Shown here: positions 1 to 6,730 of the stretch, piece after piece
How the letters are laid out: the number at the start of each line of letters is the position of its first letter
How positions within the stretch are numbered: position 1 is the first letter of the stretch
Assembly (NCBI GenBank): GCA_001797815.1
Contig: MGQK01000034.1
Location: forward strand, 21,792 to 42,865
Direction of reading: 5' to 3'
Origin: Deltaproteobacteria bacterium RBG_13_61_14
Lineage (GTDB): Bacteria > RBG-13-61-14
DNA length: 21,074 nt
Position numbers and translations under genes: made by a program
Notes under the pieces: model-generated
Told to the model about the DNA's origin: nothing
What the model saw: only the letters and a program-made list of their open reading frames with translations
The model's database searches: none

Positions 1-98
1 TTCGCCCCGCCCTGAAGAAGATAATCGGGTCGCACTCCCGGTCAAGCCCTCTTCCGCGGATGCTCCTCCTCAATCCTCATCGGTCTGATACCCCAGAG

Positions 99-1847
99 TT
101 ACGGTTTCCCATAGAGCTCCCGAACTTTCTGCCGCAGCATCTTTCCCACCGGGGACAGGGGCAGTTCGTCCACGAAGATGACCGAGCGGGGGATTTTATA
201 TCCGGCCAGTTGGCCCCGGCAGAACTCCCGGATCTCCTGCTCCGGCATCGGCTCGCCCTTCTTCAACTGCACCACCGCGCGGATAGTATTGCCCCACTCC
301 TCGTCGGGCACTCCGATAACGCAGACCTCGTCCACCTGGGGGTGTTGATTGATGACGTCCTCGACCTCCAGGGGGAAAACTTTCTCGCCCCCGGTATTGA
401 TGCACTCCTTCTTCCGGTCCTTCACCCGGATCTCGCCCTGCTCGTCAAAGTAACCCAGGTCCCCGCTTTTGAACCACCCGTCCTGCATCACCTCCCGGGT
501 CTCCTCCTCCTCCTTGTAGTAGCCCTTCATGACCGTGCTCGAGCGGTAAAGAATTTCGCCCACTTCTCCCCGGGGCACGTCTTGGCCGTTCTCGTCCACC
601 ACCCGGGCCTCGACAATGGACTTGCCCACGGAGCGGTCCTGGATCCGGTCCGCGTCCATGTCCAACCGGAAGGAGGTGACCGGGGTCATCTCGGTCTGGC
701 CGAAGGCGTCAACGATCATGGCGTTGGGAAAGTGTTTCAAAATCTCTTTCTTGAGCGAGGCCGGGCACACGCCCCCGCCGGTGGTCGCGATCCGGAGCGC
801 GCTCAGGTCGTAGCGGTCCGCCTCCGGAAAGGAAACCAGTTTTTTCCACCCGGTGGGCACGTTGGCCATGTTGACGATTTGCTCCTTTTCCACCAGGCCG
901 AGCACCAGGGCCGGATCGAACTTGACCGAGTCGGGCAGCACGAAAATCACGCCGCCGGAGAGAGCGCCCATCATCAGGTTGGCGTAGGAGGCGTCGTGGA
1001 AGAAAGGCATGGACGGATACATGGCCTTCTTGGCGTTCGCGTAACCGGCGCGGGCCACCGCCGGGTTGGAGAACCGCTCGTGAAACTTTTTCTTGAGAAA
1101 GGCCAGGGTGGCCGGGCGGTGCAATAACTTTTTCACCGCGCGGGTGCGCAGGATCGGGCCGAGATATTTCGCCCCGGTGATGGGCATGGCTTCCACGATC
1201 CGCTGGTGCCGCTCCGGCGGAACCTCCAGGGTCAGGGCGCGAAGAAACAGGGCGGGAAAGAGCGCCGTAAACATGTCCAGGTGGGCCTGGTAGGTGAGCA
1301 TCACGCCCTTGGGGAACCCGGTGGTGCCCCCGGTGTAGATCATCACCGCCACGTCGTCCCACTCGTTCGCCGCTCTCGGATCGGTGTCCTTGGCTTCGGC
1401 CATCAACTCCTCGTAATTCAGGGCCTGGTCCAGCCCGGTCCCGCCCCGGCAGATAAAGTGCTCGATGTTTTGGAGCTTGGGCGCCGCGGCCTCGACGCCC
1501 TCGGACCAGATCGAGTCGTAGAAAAACACCCGGGCGTCGCAGTGGTTGCCCTGGTATTCGATCTCCCGGGGCGTGAAGCGGTAGTTCAGGGGCGCCGGGA
1601 CCGCGCCGGCGGCCTGGATCCCGAAGTTGATCTCCAGGAACTCGGGCGTGTTGTGGAACAGGAAGGCCACCACCTCGCCCCGCTTCACCCCCAGGCCGAT
1701 CAGGAGATTGGCCACTTTCAAGACCCGGGGCGTAAACTCTTTCCACGGGATCCGCCTCTCGCCGAAGATGATGATCTCGCCGTCGCCGTTGTGGGCGGCG
1801 CAGGAGATGAAGCTGTTGGCGATGATGTTCGGTGAATAGTCTTCCAT
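99..1847 (-). CDS. AMP-forming acyl-CoA synthetase (ANL superfamily)
   Basis: Predicted to activate a carboxylic acid to its acyl-CoA through an acyl-adenylate, in the cytoplasm. The 582-residue protein has the complete family signature: the Ser/Thr/Gly P-loop YTGGTTGFPKG at residues 171-181, AFGQTE at 381-386, SGDLGY at 461-466, the hinge and C-terminal lid beginning around KDRKK (466-470 region onward), and the lid lysine in LSPVGKML (Lys569). Length is normal for fatty or aryl acyl-CoA ligases. The ATG is preceded by AGGAGG five to six bases upstream, which fixes the start. It is the last gene of the group after the LarA-like gene, with 93 bases between them that hold repeats and palindromes. 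The substrate cannot be read from sequence; a medium/long-chain acid or a hydroxy/keto acid from the neighbouring enzymes is possible. Confidence 0.92.
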   Translation of the reverse strand: MEDYSPNIIANSFISCAAHNGDGEIIIFGERRIPWKEFTPRVLKVANLLIGLGVKRGEVVAFLFHNTPEFLEINFGIQAAGAVPAPLNYRFTPREIEYQGNHCDARVFFYDSIWSEGVEAAAPKLQNIEHFICRGGTGLDQALNYEELMAEAKDTDPRAANEWDDVAVMIYTGGTTGFPKGVMLTYQAHLDMFTALFPALFLRALTLEVPPERHQRIVEAMPITGAKYLGPILRTRAVKKLLHRPATLAFLKKKFHERFSNPAVARAGYANAKKAMYPSMPFFHDASYANLMMGALSGGVIFVLPDSVKFDPALVLGLVEKEQIVNMANVPTGWKKLVSFPEADRYDLSALRIATTGGGVCPASLKKEILKHFPNAMIVDAFGQTEMTPVTSFRLDMDADRIQDRSVGKSIVEARVVDENGQDVPRGEVGEILYRSSTVMKGYYKEEEETREVMQDGWFKSGDLGYFDEQGEIRVKDRKKECINTGGEKVFPLEVEDVINQHPQVDEVCVIGVPDEEWGNTIRAVVQLKKGEPMPEQEIREFCRGQLAGYKIPRSVIFVDELPLSPVGKMLRQKVRELYGKP

Positions 1848-1865
1848 CGTTGCCTCCTGAAGATC

Positions 1866-1927
1866 GGGTCCCGCAACGGCTATAGGGTCCGCTAACGGCT
1901 GACCGCGCGCGTTTGCAAACGATCGTT
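1866..1927. repeat. Direct repeats and overlapping palindromes before the CoA ligase gene
   Basis: In the 93-base gap between the LarA-like stop and the CoA ligase start lie two 16-base direct repeats (1866-1881 and 1885-1900, 13 of 16 identical, 19-base period). Next to them is a perfect 12-base palindrome CGTTTGCAAACG (1910-1921) that overlaps a perfect 10-base palindrome AACGATCGTT (1918-1927). These could be an operator for the last gene, or RNA folds in the operon transcript. I see no convincing -35/-10 pair here. Confidence 0.4.
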
Positions 1928-1940
1928 AAAGTTTTTCGGC

Positions 1941-3248
1941 TCACTCCTGTTTGATGAACGTCGCCCCGCCCTGGGGAAAGACCAGGACCTCGGCCGGCCC
2001 GGGTTTGAGGGCACGGGCCCGGGCGATCAGGGCGTTGAGGTCATTAAAAAACTCGACCCCCAGGTTCTGGAAGCCGGCGACCGCCGGCATCGAGGTCACG
2101 TAAAACAGCACGTGGAAGGACTTGAGCATCCGGGTGAAGCTGAAGGACCCGGCGCGCTGGTCCGGCGAGATGGGAAGCCGGTCGCTGACCTTGCGCAGGA
2201 GCGAGAGCGGCAGGACCTTGATCAGGAGCTTGGCAAAGGAAGGCAGCCCCTCAGGCACCCGCAGGTCACCCAAACCCTCCTCCGCCCGCAAAATCCCGAT
2301 GAACACCCCGCCCGGCTTCAACGCCATGGCGCTGTAAAAGCAGGACTTCATGGCCACCCGCAGGTCCGTGTCCAGCGGGTGGGAGTCGTTGATCACGATA
2401 TCCGCCAGGCCCGGGATCTCGACCTGGTTCATGGCCCGCACCCGCTCCGAGCCGTAATTCCAGGCCGAGATCGGGTCGCCGGCCACCACCTCGATCACCT
2501 CCACCGGATCCAGGATGGTATTGACGATGAAAACCTTGGGGCCCAGGAGCGCGCCGGCCTCGTCCACCGCCTGGCGGAAGCGGCACTTCTCCCGGGGCAG
2601 ACCCGCCGAGGCGATCAGGTCCACCTTCTGGAAATCGTAGTTGTGGGTGAAAGTGATCGGCGCTTCTCCGGCCACGCCCGGCATCAGGCCCTTGTAGCCG
2701 CCGCCGAACCCGGCCTGCTCGTGCGCCTCAATGGTGCCGACCACCACCACCGTGTCCGCCTCCACCACCCTCTTATTGAAGGTGATGGGGATGCCATGGG
2801 TGGGCGTCCGGCCCACTTCCTTGAGTTTGGCCGGGTTTTTATAATCATGGTTCTCGCAGCGCACCCGCTGAAAGACCGCCGGCCCCACCCGCTCCTGGAT
2901 CTCGGCCTCGGTCATGGGCCGATGCGTGCCCAGGCCCATGACCACCGCGATATTTTTATCCTCGACCCCGGCCGCGTTCAGCTCGGCCAGCACCTTGGGC
3001 ATGATCCCGGCTACCGGCGTAGGCCGGGTCCGGTCGTCCACCACCACCGCCGCACTCTTGCCCCGCTGGGCAAACTCGGAAAGCCGCGGCGACCCGATCG
3101 GCTGGGCCAGGGCGCGCTCCAGTGCCTCGGCCAGCGTCGGCCGCTTCTCCGGGTGCCGCGGCTTCAACTCCGCCTTCACCGTCCACTCCGGCGGCAGCTC
3201 GATCGAGAGCGTGTCCTTTTTTCCCCAGGGCACCGTAACCGTGGTCAA
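1941..3248 (-). CDS. LarA-like (DUF2088) nickel-pincer racemase/epimerase family protein
   Basis: LarA family proteins racemise or epimerise 2-hydroxy acids using a covalently bound nickel-pincer nucleotide. Counted from the TTG start used here, the residues GTHR (His109), EAH (His176), GGGYKG (Lys186) and FTHN (His202) match in identity and spacing the LarA residues I recall as His108, His174, Lys184 and His200. The nucleotide-binding DDRTRPTP motif is at about residues 71-78. I chose TTG at 3248 because it lies four bases after the DUF849 stop, has GAAGG about nine bases upstream, and begins the family-like TTVTVPWGKKDTLSIELP. An in-frame ATG at 3290 would add 14 unlikely residues overlapping the upstream gene. 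No larB, larC or larE cofactor genes are in the window. The substrate is unknown; other hydroxy acids besides lactate are known in this family. Confidence 0.88.
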   Translation of the reverse strand: MTTVTVPWGKKDTLSIELPPEWTVKAELKPRHPEKRPTLAEALERALAQPIGSPRLSEFAQRGKSAAVVVDDRTRPTPVAGIMPKVLAELNAAGVEDKNIAVVMGLGTHRPMTEAEIQERVGPAVFQRVRCENHDYKNPAKLKEVGRTPTHGIPITFNKRVVEADTVVVVGTIEAHEQAGFGGGYKGLMPGVAGEAPITFTHNYDFQKVDLIASAGLPREKCRFRQAVDEAGALLGPKVFIVNTILDPVEVIEVVAGDPISAWNYGSERVRAMNQVEIPGLADIVINDSHPLDTDLRVAMKSCFYSAMALKPGGVFIGILRAEEGLGDLRVPEGLPSFAKLLIKVLPLSLLRKVSDRLPISPDQRAGSFSFTRMLKSFHVLFYVTSMPAVAGFQNLGVEFFNDLNALIARARALKPGPAEVLVFPQGGATFIKQE

Positions 3249-3252
3249 TATC

Positions 3253-4101
3253 TCAACCCTTCTTGATTCCCAAGATTTGCCTGGCCTCATCCGGAGTAGC
3301 CGGCTCCTTGCCCACCGCCCGGACGATCTTAACCGCTTGCTCGACCAGTTCGGCGTTGGACTTGGCCAACACCCCCTTCTTGAGATAGACGTTATCCTCG
3401 AAGCCCACGCGCAATCCGCCGCCCATGCCCACGGCGACCGCGCCCAGCGGAAGCTGGTGCCGGCCGATGCCGATCACCTGCCACACGCTCTCGGCCGGCA
3501 GCTCGTCCACCAGGACGCACAGGTGCTTGGCCAGCGGCGGGATGCCGCCCATCACCCCCATCACCAGGCTGAAGCGAAACGGCGGCTTCACCTTGCCCGG
3601 CCCGATCAGCCAGTGCTTGACGTTCTGGACCATGCCCAGGTCGTAAACCTCGAACTCCGGGAGCACGCCCCATTCCCGGAAGCGGTCGGCAAAGGCCTCC
3701 ATGATCTCCGGGGGGTTGGGGAAGAGCCGGCGGCCGAAGTTCATGGACCCGGCGTTGAGCGAGGCCGACTCCGGATGGAAGCGCTCGACCGCGGCCAGGC
3801 GTTCCTCCGGCCCCAGCCCCAGGGTCACCGCCCCGCCACCGGTTGTGATCTGGGTTACAATCGGGCAGCGCGCCCGGATTTTCTCCAGGTAAGCCCCGTA
3901 AACCTCGGGATCCACAGTGGGCGCGCCGGTCTTCGGGTCGCGCGCGTGCAGGTGCACCAACGCGGCGCCGGCCTCATAGGCGCGCGCGGTCTCGTCCGCG
4001 ATCTCCTCCGGCGTGATCGGGAGTTGGGGGTTGTCCTGGCGGGTCGGGATGGACCCGGTCGGCGCCACGGTCACAATTACTTTTTGCGCCAAGTCAGCCA
4101 T
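3253..4101 (-). CDS. DUF849 beta-keto acid cleavage enzyme (BKACE)
   Basis: Members of this TIM-barrel zinc family, typified by 3-keto-5-aminohexanoate cleavage enzyme (Kce), convert a beta-keto acid plus acetyl-CoA into acetoacetate and a new acyl-CoA. The 282-residue protein has the zinc-binding HLHARD (His50, His52) and RVGFEDN (Arg231, Glu235, Asp236), matching in order and spacing the Kce residues His46, His48, Arg226, Glu230 and Asp231. The N-terminus VIVTVAPTG and the C-terminus look complete. The ATG at 4099-4101 has no Shine-Dalgarno sequence, because the bases just upstream belong to the end hairpin of an inserted transposase element. The start overlaps the transposase stop by eight bases, so translation may be coupled to the transposase. 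It is followed four bases later by the LarA-like gene. Confidence 0.92.
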   Translation of the reverse strand: MADLAQKVIVTVAPTGSIPTRQDNPQLPITPEEIADETARAYEAGAALVHLHARDPKTGAPTVDPEVYGAYLEKIRARCPIVTQITTGGGAVTLGLGPEERLAAVERFHPESASLNAGSMNFGRRLFPNPPEIMEAFADRFREWGVLPEFEVYDLGMVQNVKHWLIGPGKVKPPFRFSLVMGVMGGIPPLAKHLCVLVDELPAESVWQVIGIGRHQLPLGAVAVGMGGGLRVGFEDNVYLKKGVLAKSNAELVEQAVKIVRAVGKEPATPDEARQILGIKKG

Positions 4102-5068
4102 TACTTAACATGGGGTCAGGCCCCCTACTTAACAAGGGATGCAGTTTTTGCCCGAGTGCCGAATTAGAATTTAATTTTTCTACAAGCCGCTTAATGCCCA
4201 TGCAGACGGCGGCGACGCTAACCCCAAAATATTGGCTCACTTCGGTCGCTTTGAATCCTTGATGAGATACCAAGTGCCAGTAGGCAACTTGCCGGAGCAT
4301 GGGATAGGCCCGTCGTTTGTTGAAATCGGCTGAAGAAGCGCCGAAAACCTCCGCCACCTTGGCTAATTCCAGGGTGAGGTCGCCCTGACGATTGGTTTCC
4401 ACTCCTGCCGGTTTTTTATCCTCGGTCGCCGGGAGAGAGGAGAAACTTTTTCCCCCTCTTGCCCCGGGTTGTTGAGAAGCCGGCCGCCGGTGCCTCCGGT
4501 TGCCAAAATCCGATTCCTGGCCGATGAACGCCAGGCAGTCTTGGCGATAAAGGCGCCGGCTGGTCGTTTCCGAATCAGCATAAGCAGCGAGGATTGCTTG
4601 GCGGTGAAGCCAGGGGAACTTTGGTTTCTCTTTTGTATAATCGTGATAACTCGACCACGGATACGCCGAGGGATCTTCCACCAATCCGGCGCGCACCGGG
4701 TTGAGGTGAATGTAAAAGGAAAGATACTGCCAATGCTCTTCGCCGGCCAGCAGGACGGCATGATAGCGCCCCCGGAAAAGATGTCCCTCGGCAGCGTGCT
4801 TACGATTGAAATAGACCGTATAGGTGGTATGGAGCCAATGCATGGCCTGGCTAAGATTACCTCGGGGCGTCCGCAGGAAAAGGTGATAATGATTGGTCAT
4901 CAGGCAAAAGGCAAAAATTTGAATGTCAAAACGGTCCGTGGTCTTAGTCAGGAGACTCAGAAAGGTCTGACGGTCTTGGTCCTGCACAAAAATGTCTCCC
5001 CGCCGATTCCCGCGCGCAGTCACATGGTAGGTGGCATCAAGAAACTGGATACGGTTCGGCCGGGGCAT
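4094..5068 (-). CDS. REP-associated tyrosine transposase (Y1/HUH, IS200-like TnpA_REP)
   Basis: A single-strand HUH endonuclease of the Transposase_17/RAYT family, which mobilises or maintains REP hairpins. Visible features are the N-terminal YHVTARGNRRGD, the HUH motif MTNHYHLF at about residues 57-64, the putative catalytic tyrosine in TTYTVYFNRKH (about 80-90), HLFRGRYHA, and LNPVRAGLVEDPSAYPWSSY at about 122-141. The C-terminal extension (about 255-310) has a DnaA-C-like helix-turn-helix, common in long RAYTs. The ATG at 5068 has no ribosome-binding site and lies six bases after a strong -10, suggesting leaderless mRNA. The C-terminus is unusual: codons for SRGPDPMLSNG are read from the element's own left hairpin, and the TGA lies inside the neighbouring DUF849 gene. 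The frame is intact, so the enzyme may be active. Confidence 0.9.
   Translation of the reverse strand: MPRPNRIQFLDATYHVTARGNRRGDIFVQDQDRQTFLSLLTKTTDRFDIQIFAFCLMTNHYHLFLRTPRGNLSQAMHWLHTTYTVYFNRKHAAEGHLFRGRYHAVLLAGEEHWQYLSFYIHLNPVRAGLVEDPSAYPWSSYHDYTKEKPKFPWLHRQAILAAYADSETTSRRLYRQDCLAFIGQESDFGNRRHRRPASQQPGARGGKSFSSLPATEDKKPAGVETNRQGDLTLELAKVAEVFGASSADFNKRRAYPMLRQVAYWHLVSHQGFKATEVSQYFGVSVAAVCMGIKRLVEKLNSNSALGQKLHPLLSRGPDPMLSNG
4105..4134. repeat. REP-like end hairpin, left copy
   Basis: Core TGGGGTCAGGCCCC with outer TTAA arms: GGGG pairs with CCCC around TCAGG, and TTAA (4105-4108) can pair with TTAA (4129-4132). It is the inverted counterpart of the copy at 5110-5142. It lies within the last codons of the transposase gene and directly before the DUF849 start codon. 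Confidence 0.75.
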
Positions 5069-5074
5069 GGTGCA

Positions 5075-5103
5075 ATCTTAGACAGTGAATTTAGCCCTGT
5101 CAA
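5075..5103 (-). promoter_or_regulatory. Sigma-70 promoter for the transposase
   Basis: On the minus strand: -35 TTGACA (5103-5098), a 17-base spacer, and -10 TAAGAT (5080-5075). The transposase ATG is at 5068-5066, only six bases after the -10, so the transcript probably starts at or beside the start codon. GACAG and CTGTC form an inverted repeat between the two boxes. Confidence 0.7.
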
Positions 5104-5109
5104 CTCGAA

Positions 5110-5142
5110 TGTTAAGTTTTGGGGCCTGACCCCAAGTTAACA
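5110..5142. repeat. REP-like end hairpin, right copy
   Basis: An almost perfect palindrome: TGTTAA, a short spacer, TTGGGG, the loop CCTGA, then CCCCAA, G and TTAACA. It matches the reverse complement of the left copy at 4105-4134. It encodes the final residues of the exonuclease (NVNLGSGPKT) and its TAA stop. Confidence 0.78.
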
Positions 5143-5867
5143 TTGGCCAGGGGCAGGTTCTGGAAGCGGCGGAGGTCGGCGAGGGTGGCGAGGCCGGCGG
5201 AGCGGAGGCGGCGGAGGAACTTGAGGAACACGGCGGCGGTGACGAGGGCGTCGCCCAGGGCGCGGTGGCGGCCGCGGGCCTGGCCGGCCGGGCCGAAGCG
5301 GAGCCGAAAGCGGCGGGCCAGGGCGTCGAGGTTATGCTCCTTTAGCTCGGGCAGGATGCGGCGGGCCAGGCGCACGGTGCAGAAGCAGGGGAGGAGAAGG
5401 GGCTGGCCGAGCGCGGTCTGCCATTCATGCCGGAGGAACTTGAGGTCAAAGGCCGAGCTGTGGGCGACCAGGGCCGCGTCCGAGAAGAGGCGTTGGAGGC
5501 AGGGAAAGACCGCCTCGGGCGGAGGCGCGGTCACGAGCATGGCCGGGGTAATGCCGGTGAGGCGGGTGATGAATTCCGGGAGCGCCAGCCCGGGATTGAC
5601 CAGGGTGGCGAAGGCGCGGCCCGGGCTTTGGTCGTAGATTTCCACCGCGGCCACCTCGATCACCCGGTCGCGGGGCGGGCCCATGCCGGTCGTTTCCACA
5701 TCCACCACCCAGAAGCGGACGCGCTCGAGCGGCAATTGCTCCGGGGGCAGGTTGGTGGAAAGGGGGATGGCTTGGGCGATCTTTCGGGCCAGAGGTCCGC
5801 GGGCGTGCAGGAGGCCGAGCCGTTGGCAAAGGTCTTCGGCCTGCGGGAGGTTCTCGTGCGGTTTCAA
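5112..5867 (-). CDS. DnaQ-like 3'-5' exonuclease (DEDDh)
   Basis: A DnaQ-superfamily exonuclease of about 251 residues. Counted from the TTG start, ExoI VDVETTG lies near residue 55, ExoII HSSAFDLKFL near 138-147, and ExoIII HRALGDALVTA near 200-210; these supply the DEDD acidic residues and the DEDDh histidine. I chose TTG at 5867-5865 because it overlaps the anti-sigma stop in TTGA, implying coupled translation. A longer reading from ATG 5999 would overlap most of the anti-sigma gene and adds unlikely residues. The last ten residues and the TAA stop come from the REP hairpin of the inserted transposase, so the native C-terminus has been replaced. All catalytic blocks are upstream of that point. 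The role (proofreading, repair or RNA processing) is not determinable. Confidence 0.85.
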   Translation of the reverse strand: MKPHENLPQAEDLCQRLGLLHARGPLARKIAQAIPLSTNLPPEQLPLERVRFWVVDVETTGMGPPRDRVIEVAAVEIYDQSPGRAFATLVNPGLALPEFITRLTGITPAMLVTAPPPEAVFPCLQRLFSDAALVAHSSAFDLKFLRHEWQTALGQPLLLPCFCTVRLARRILPELKEHNLDALARRFRLRFGPAGQARGRHRALGDALVTAAVFLKFLRRLRSAGLATLADLRRFQNLPLANVNLGSGPKT

Positions 5868-6094
5868 TGCTCGAGCTTGCGTTCCAAAATCTGCCAGAGG
5901 TGGCGGCTGGCTTCGGGGGACAGGTCGTGGTCCAGGGTCCGGCGAAAGAGCTGGATGGTCTTGCGGTAGGAGGCGAGAAAGCGCTGACAATGCTCGCACT
6001 GGTGGAGGTGCGCGTCAATTTGCTCGACCTTGGCGCCGGGCAGTTCGCCGTCCAGGTATTCGTGGAGGTGGCGGACCACATCGCGACAGTTCAT
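5864..6094 (-). CDS. Zinc-finger anti-sigma factor (zf-HC2 type)
   Basis: A 76-residue cytoplasmic protein with the anti-sigma zinc motif His29-x3-Cys33-x2-Cys36 (DAHLHQCEHC) and an N-terminal Cys3, as in the ChrR/RsrA-type zf-HC2 fold. Such proteins bind and inhibit a partner ECF sigma factor. It starts 18 bases after the ECF sigma stop with a clear AAGGAG seven bases before the ATG at 6094, so the two are almost certainly partners. No transmembrane segment is present, so this is a soluble anti-sigma, perhaps redox- or metal-responsive (inference). Its stop codon overlaps the likely TTG start of the exonuclease. Confidence 0.88.
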   Translation of the reverse strand: MNCRDVVRHLHEYLDGELPGAKVEQIDAHLHQCEHCQRFLASYRKTIQLFRRTLDHDLSPEASRHLWQILERKLEH

Positions 6095-6111
6095 GACACA
6101 GCTCCTTATCC

Positions 6112-6717
6112 TTATCCAAATACCTGGCGATAAAAGTCGTCCAGGCGCTGACGCAAGATCAAGCGGGCCCGGTGGAGTCGGGATTTGACCGCGGGCACGC
6201 TCAGGTCCAGGATCTCGCCCACTTCTTCGTTGGTAAATCCCTCGATGTCGCGGAGGATGAGGACCGACTTGAATTCTTCGGGGAGTTTCTCGACCGCTTT
6301 TTCGATGATGGCCAGGGCTTCGGCGGTATGGAGCTGCTCGTCCGGCCGGCTGGACCATTCGGCTTCCTGGTCGAGAGAGATCCCTTCGAGCTGGTTGGCC
6401 ACGTCATCGAGGGAGACGATTTTGGTTCCCCGGCGCTCGCGGAGCTTCATGTAGCTGGTGTTGAGGGCGATACGGTAAAGCCAGGAGGAAAAAGCGGACT
6501 TGCCCTCGAATTCGGCGAGGTTCTGATAGACCTTGAGGAACACCTCTTGCAGGATCTCCTCGGCGTCCTGGGCGTTGTGGGTCAGGCCCATGGCCAGCCG
6601 ATAGACCTTGGACTGGTAGCGGCCGACCAGGGTCTCAAAGGCCTTGCGGTCCCCGCGGAGCACGCCGCGGAGCAAGTCCTGGTCCGGGTCTTGCCGCGAA
6701 GGGATGGGAGCGGTCAA
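6112..6717 (-). CDS. ECF (RpoE-type) RNA polymerase sigma factor
   Basis: Region 2 is seen in RYQSKVYRLA through DAEEILQEVFLKVYQNL and FSSWLYRIALN. Region 4 is seen in LPEEFKSVLILRDIEGFTNE and LSVPAVKSRLHRARLILR, which carries the helix-turn-helix that reads the -35. Length is about 201 residues, normal for a group 4 sigma. I chose TTG at 6717-6715 because GGGGG lies about seven bases upstream and it starts after the upstream stop. An in-frame ATG at 6762 would add a Pro/Arg-rich 15-residue stretch overlapping the lipoprotein gene. It probably directs a stress or envelope regulon and is held by the adjacent zinc anti-sigma factor. Regulated genes cannot be identified here. Confidence 0.9.
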   Translation of the reverse strand: MTAPIPSRQDPDQDLLRGVLRGDRKAFETLVGRYQSKVYRLAMGLTHNAQDAEEILQEVFLKVYQNLAEFEGKSAFSSWLYRIALNTSYMKLRERRGTKIVSLDDVANQLEGISLDQEAEWSSRPDEQLHTAEALAIIEKAVEKLPEEFKSVLILRDIEGFTNEEVGEILDLSVPAVKSRLHRARLILRQRLDDFYRQVFG

Positions 6718-6730
6718 AGCGGGCCCCCGG

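Larger units (their letters stand above)
4103..5142 (-). mobile_element. REP-transposase (RAYT) element with hairpin ends
   Basis: The unit consists of the transposase gene bounded by two inverted copies of a REP-like hairpin (4105-4134 and 5110-5142), both containing the core GGGGTCAGGCCCC on one strand. It sits between the exonuclease gene and the DUF849 gene, all on the same strand. No target duplication is evident, as expected for IS200/IS605-type transposition. The exact boundaries are inferred from the hairpins. Confidence 0.7.

Noticed and set aside
1-98. Possible gene at the left edge
   Set aside because: Only a 12-codon minus-strand frame and short open stretches are seen; nothing supports a gene.
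2112-3266. Plus-strand open frame of 384 codons
   Set aside because: Antisense to the LarA-like gene, which has all its catalytic residues. Composition is typical of a GC-rich shadow.
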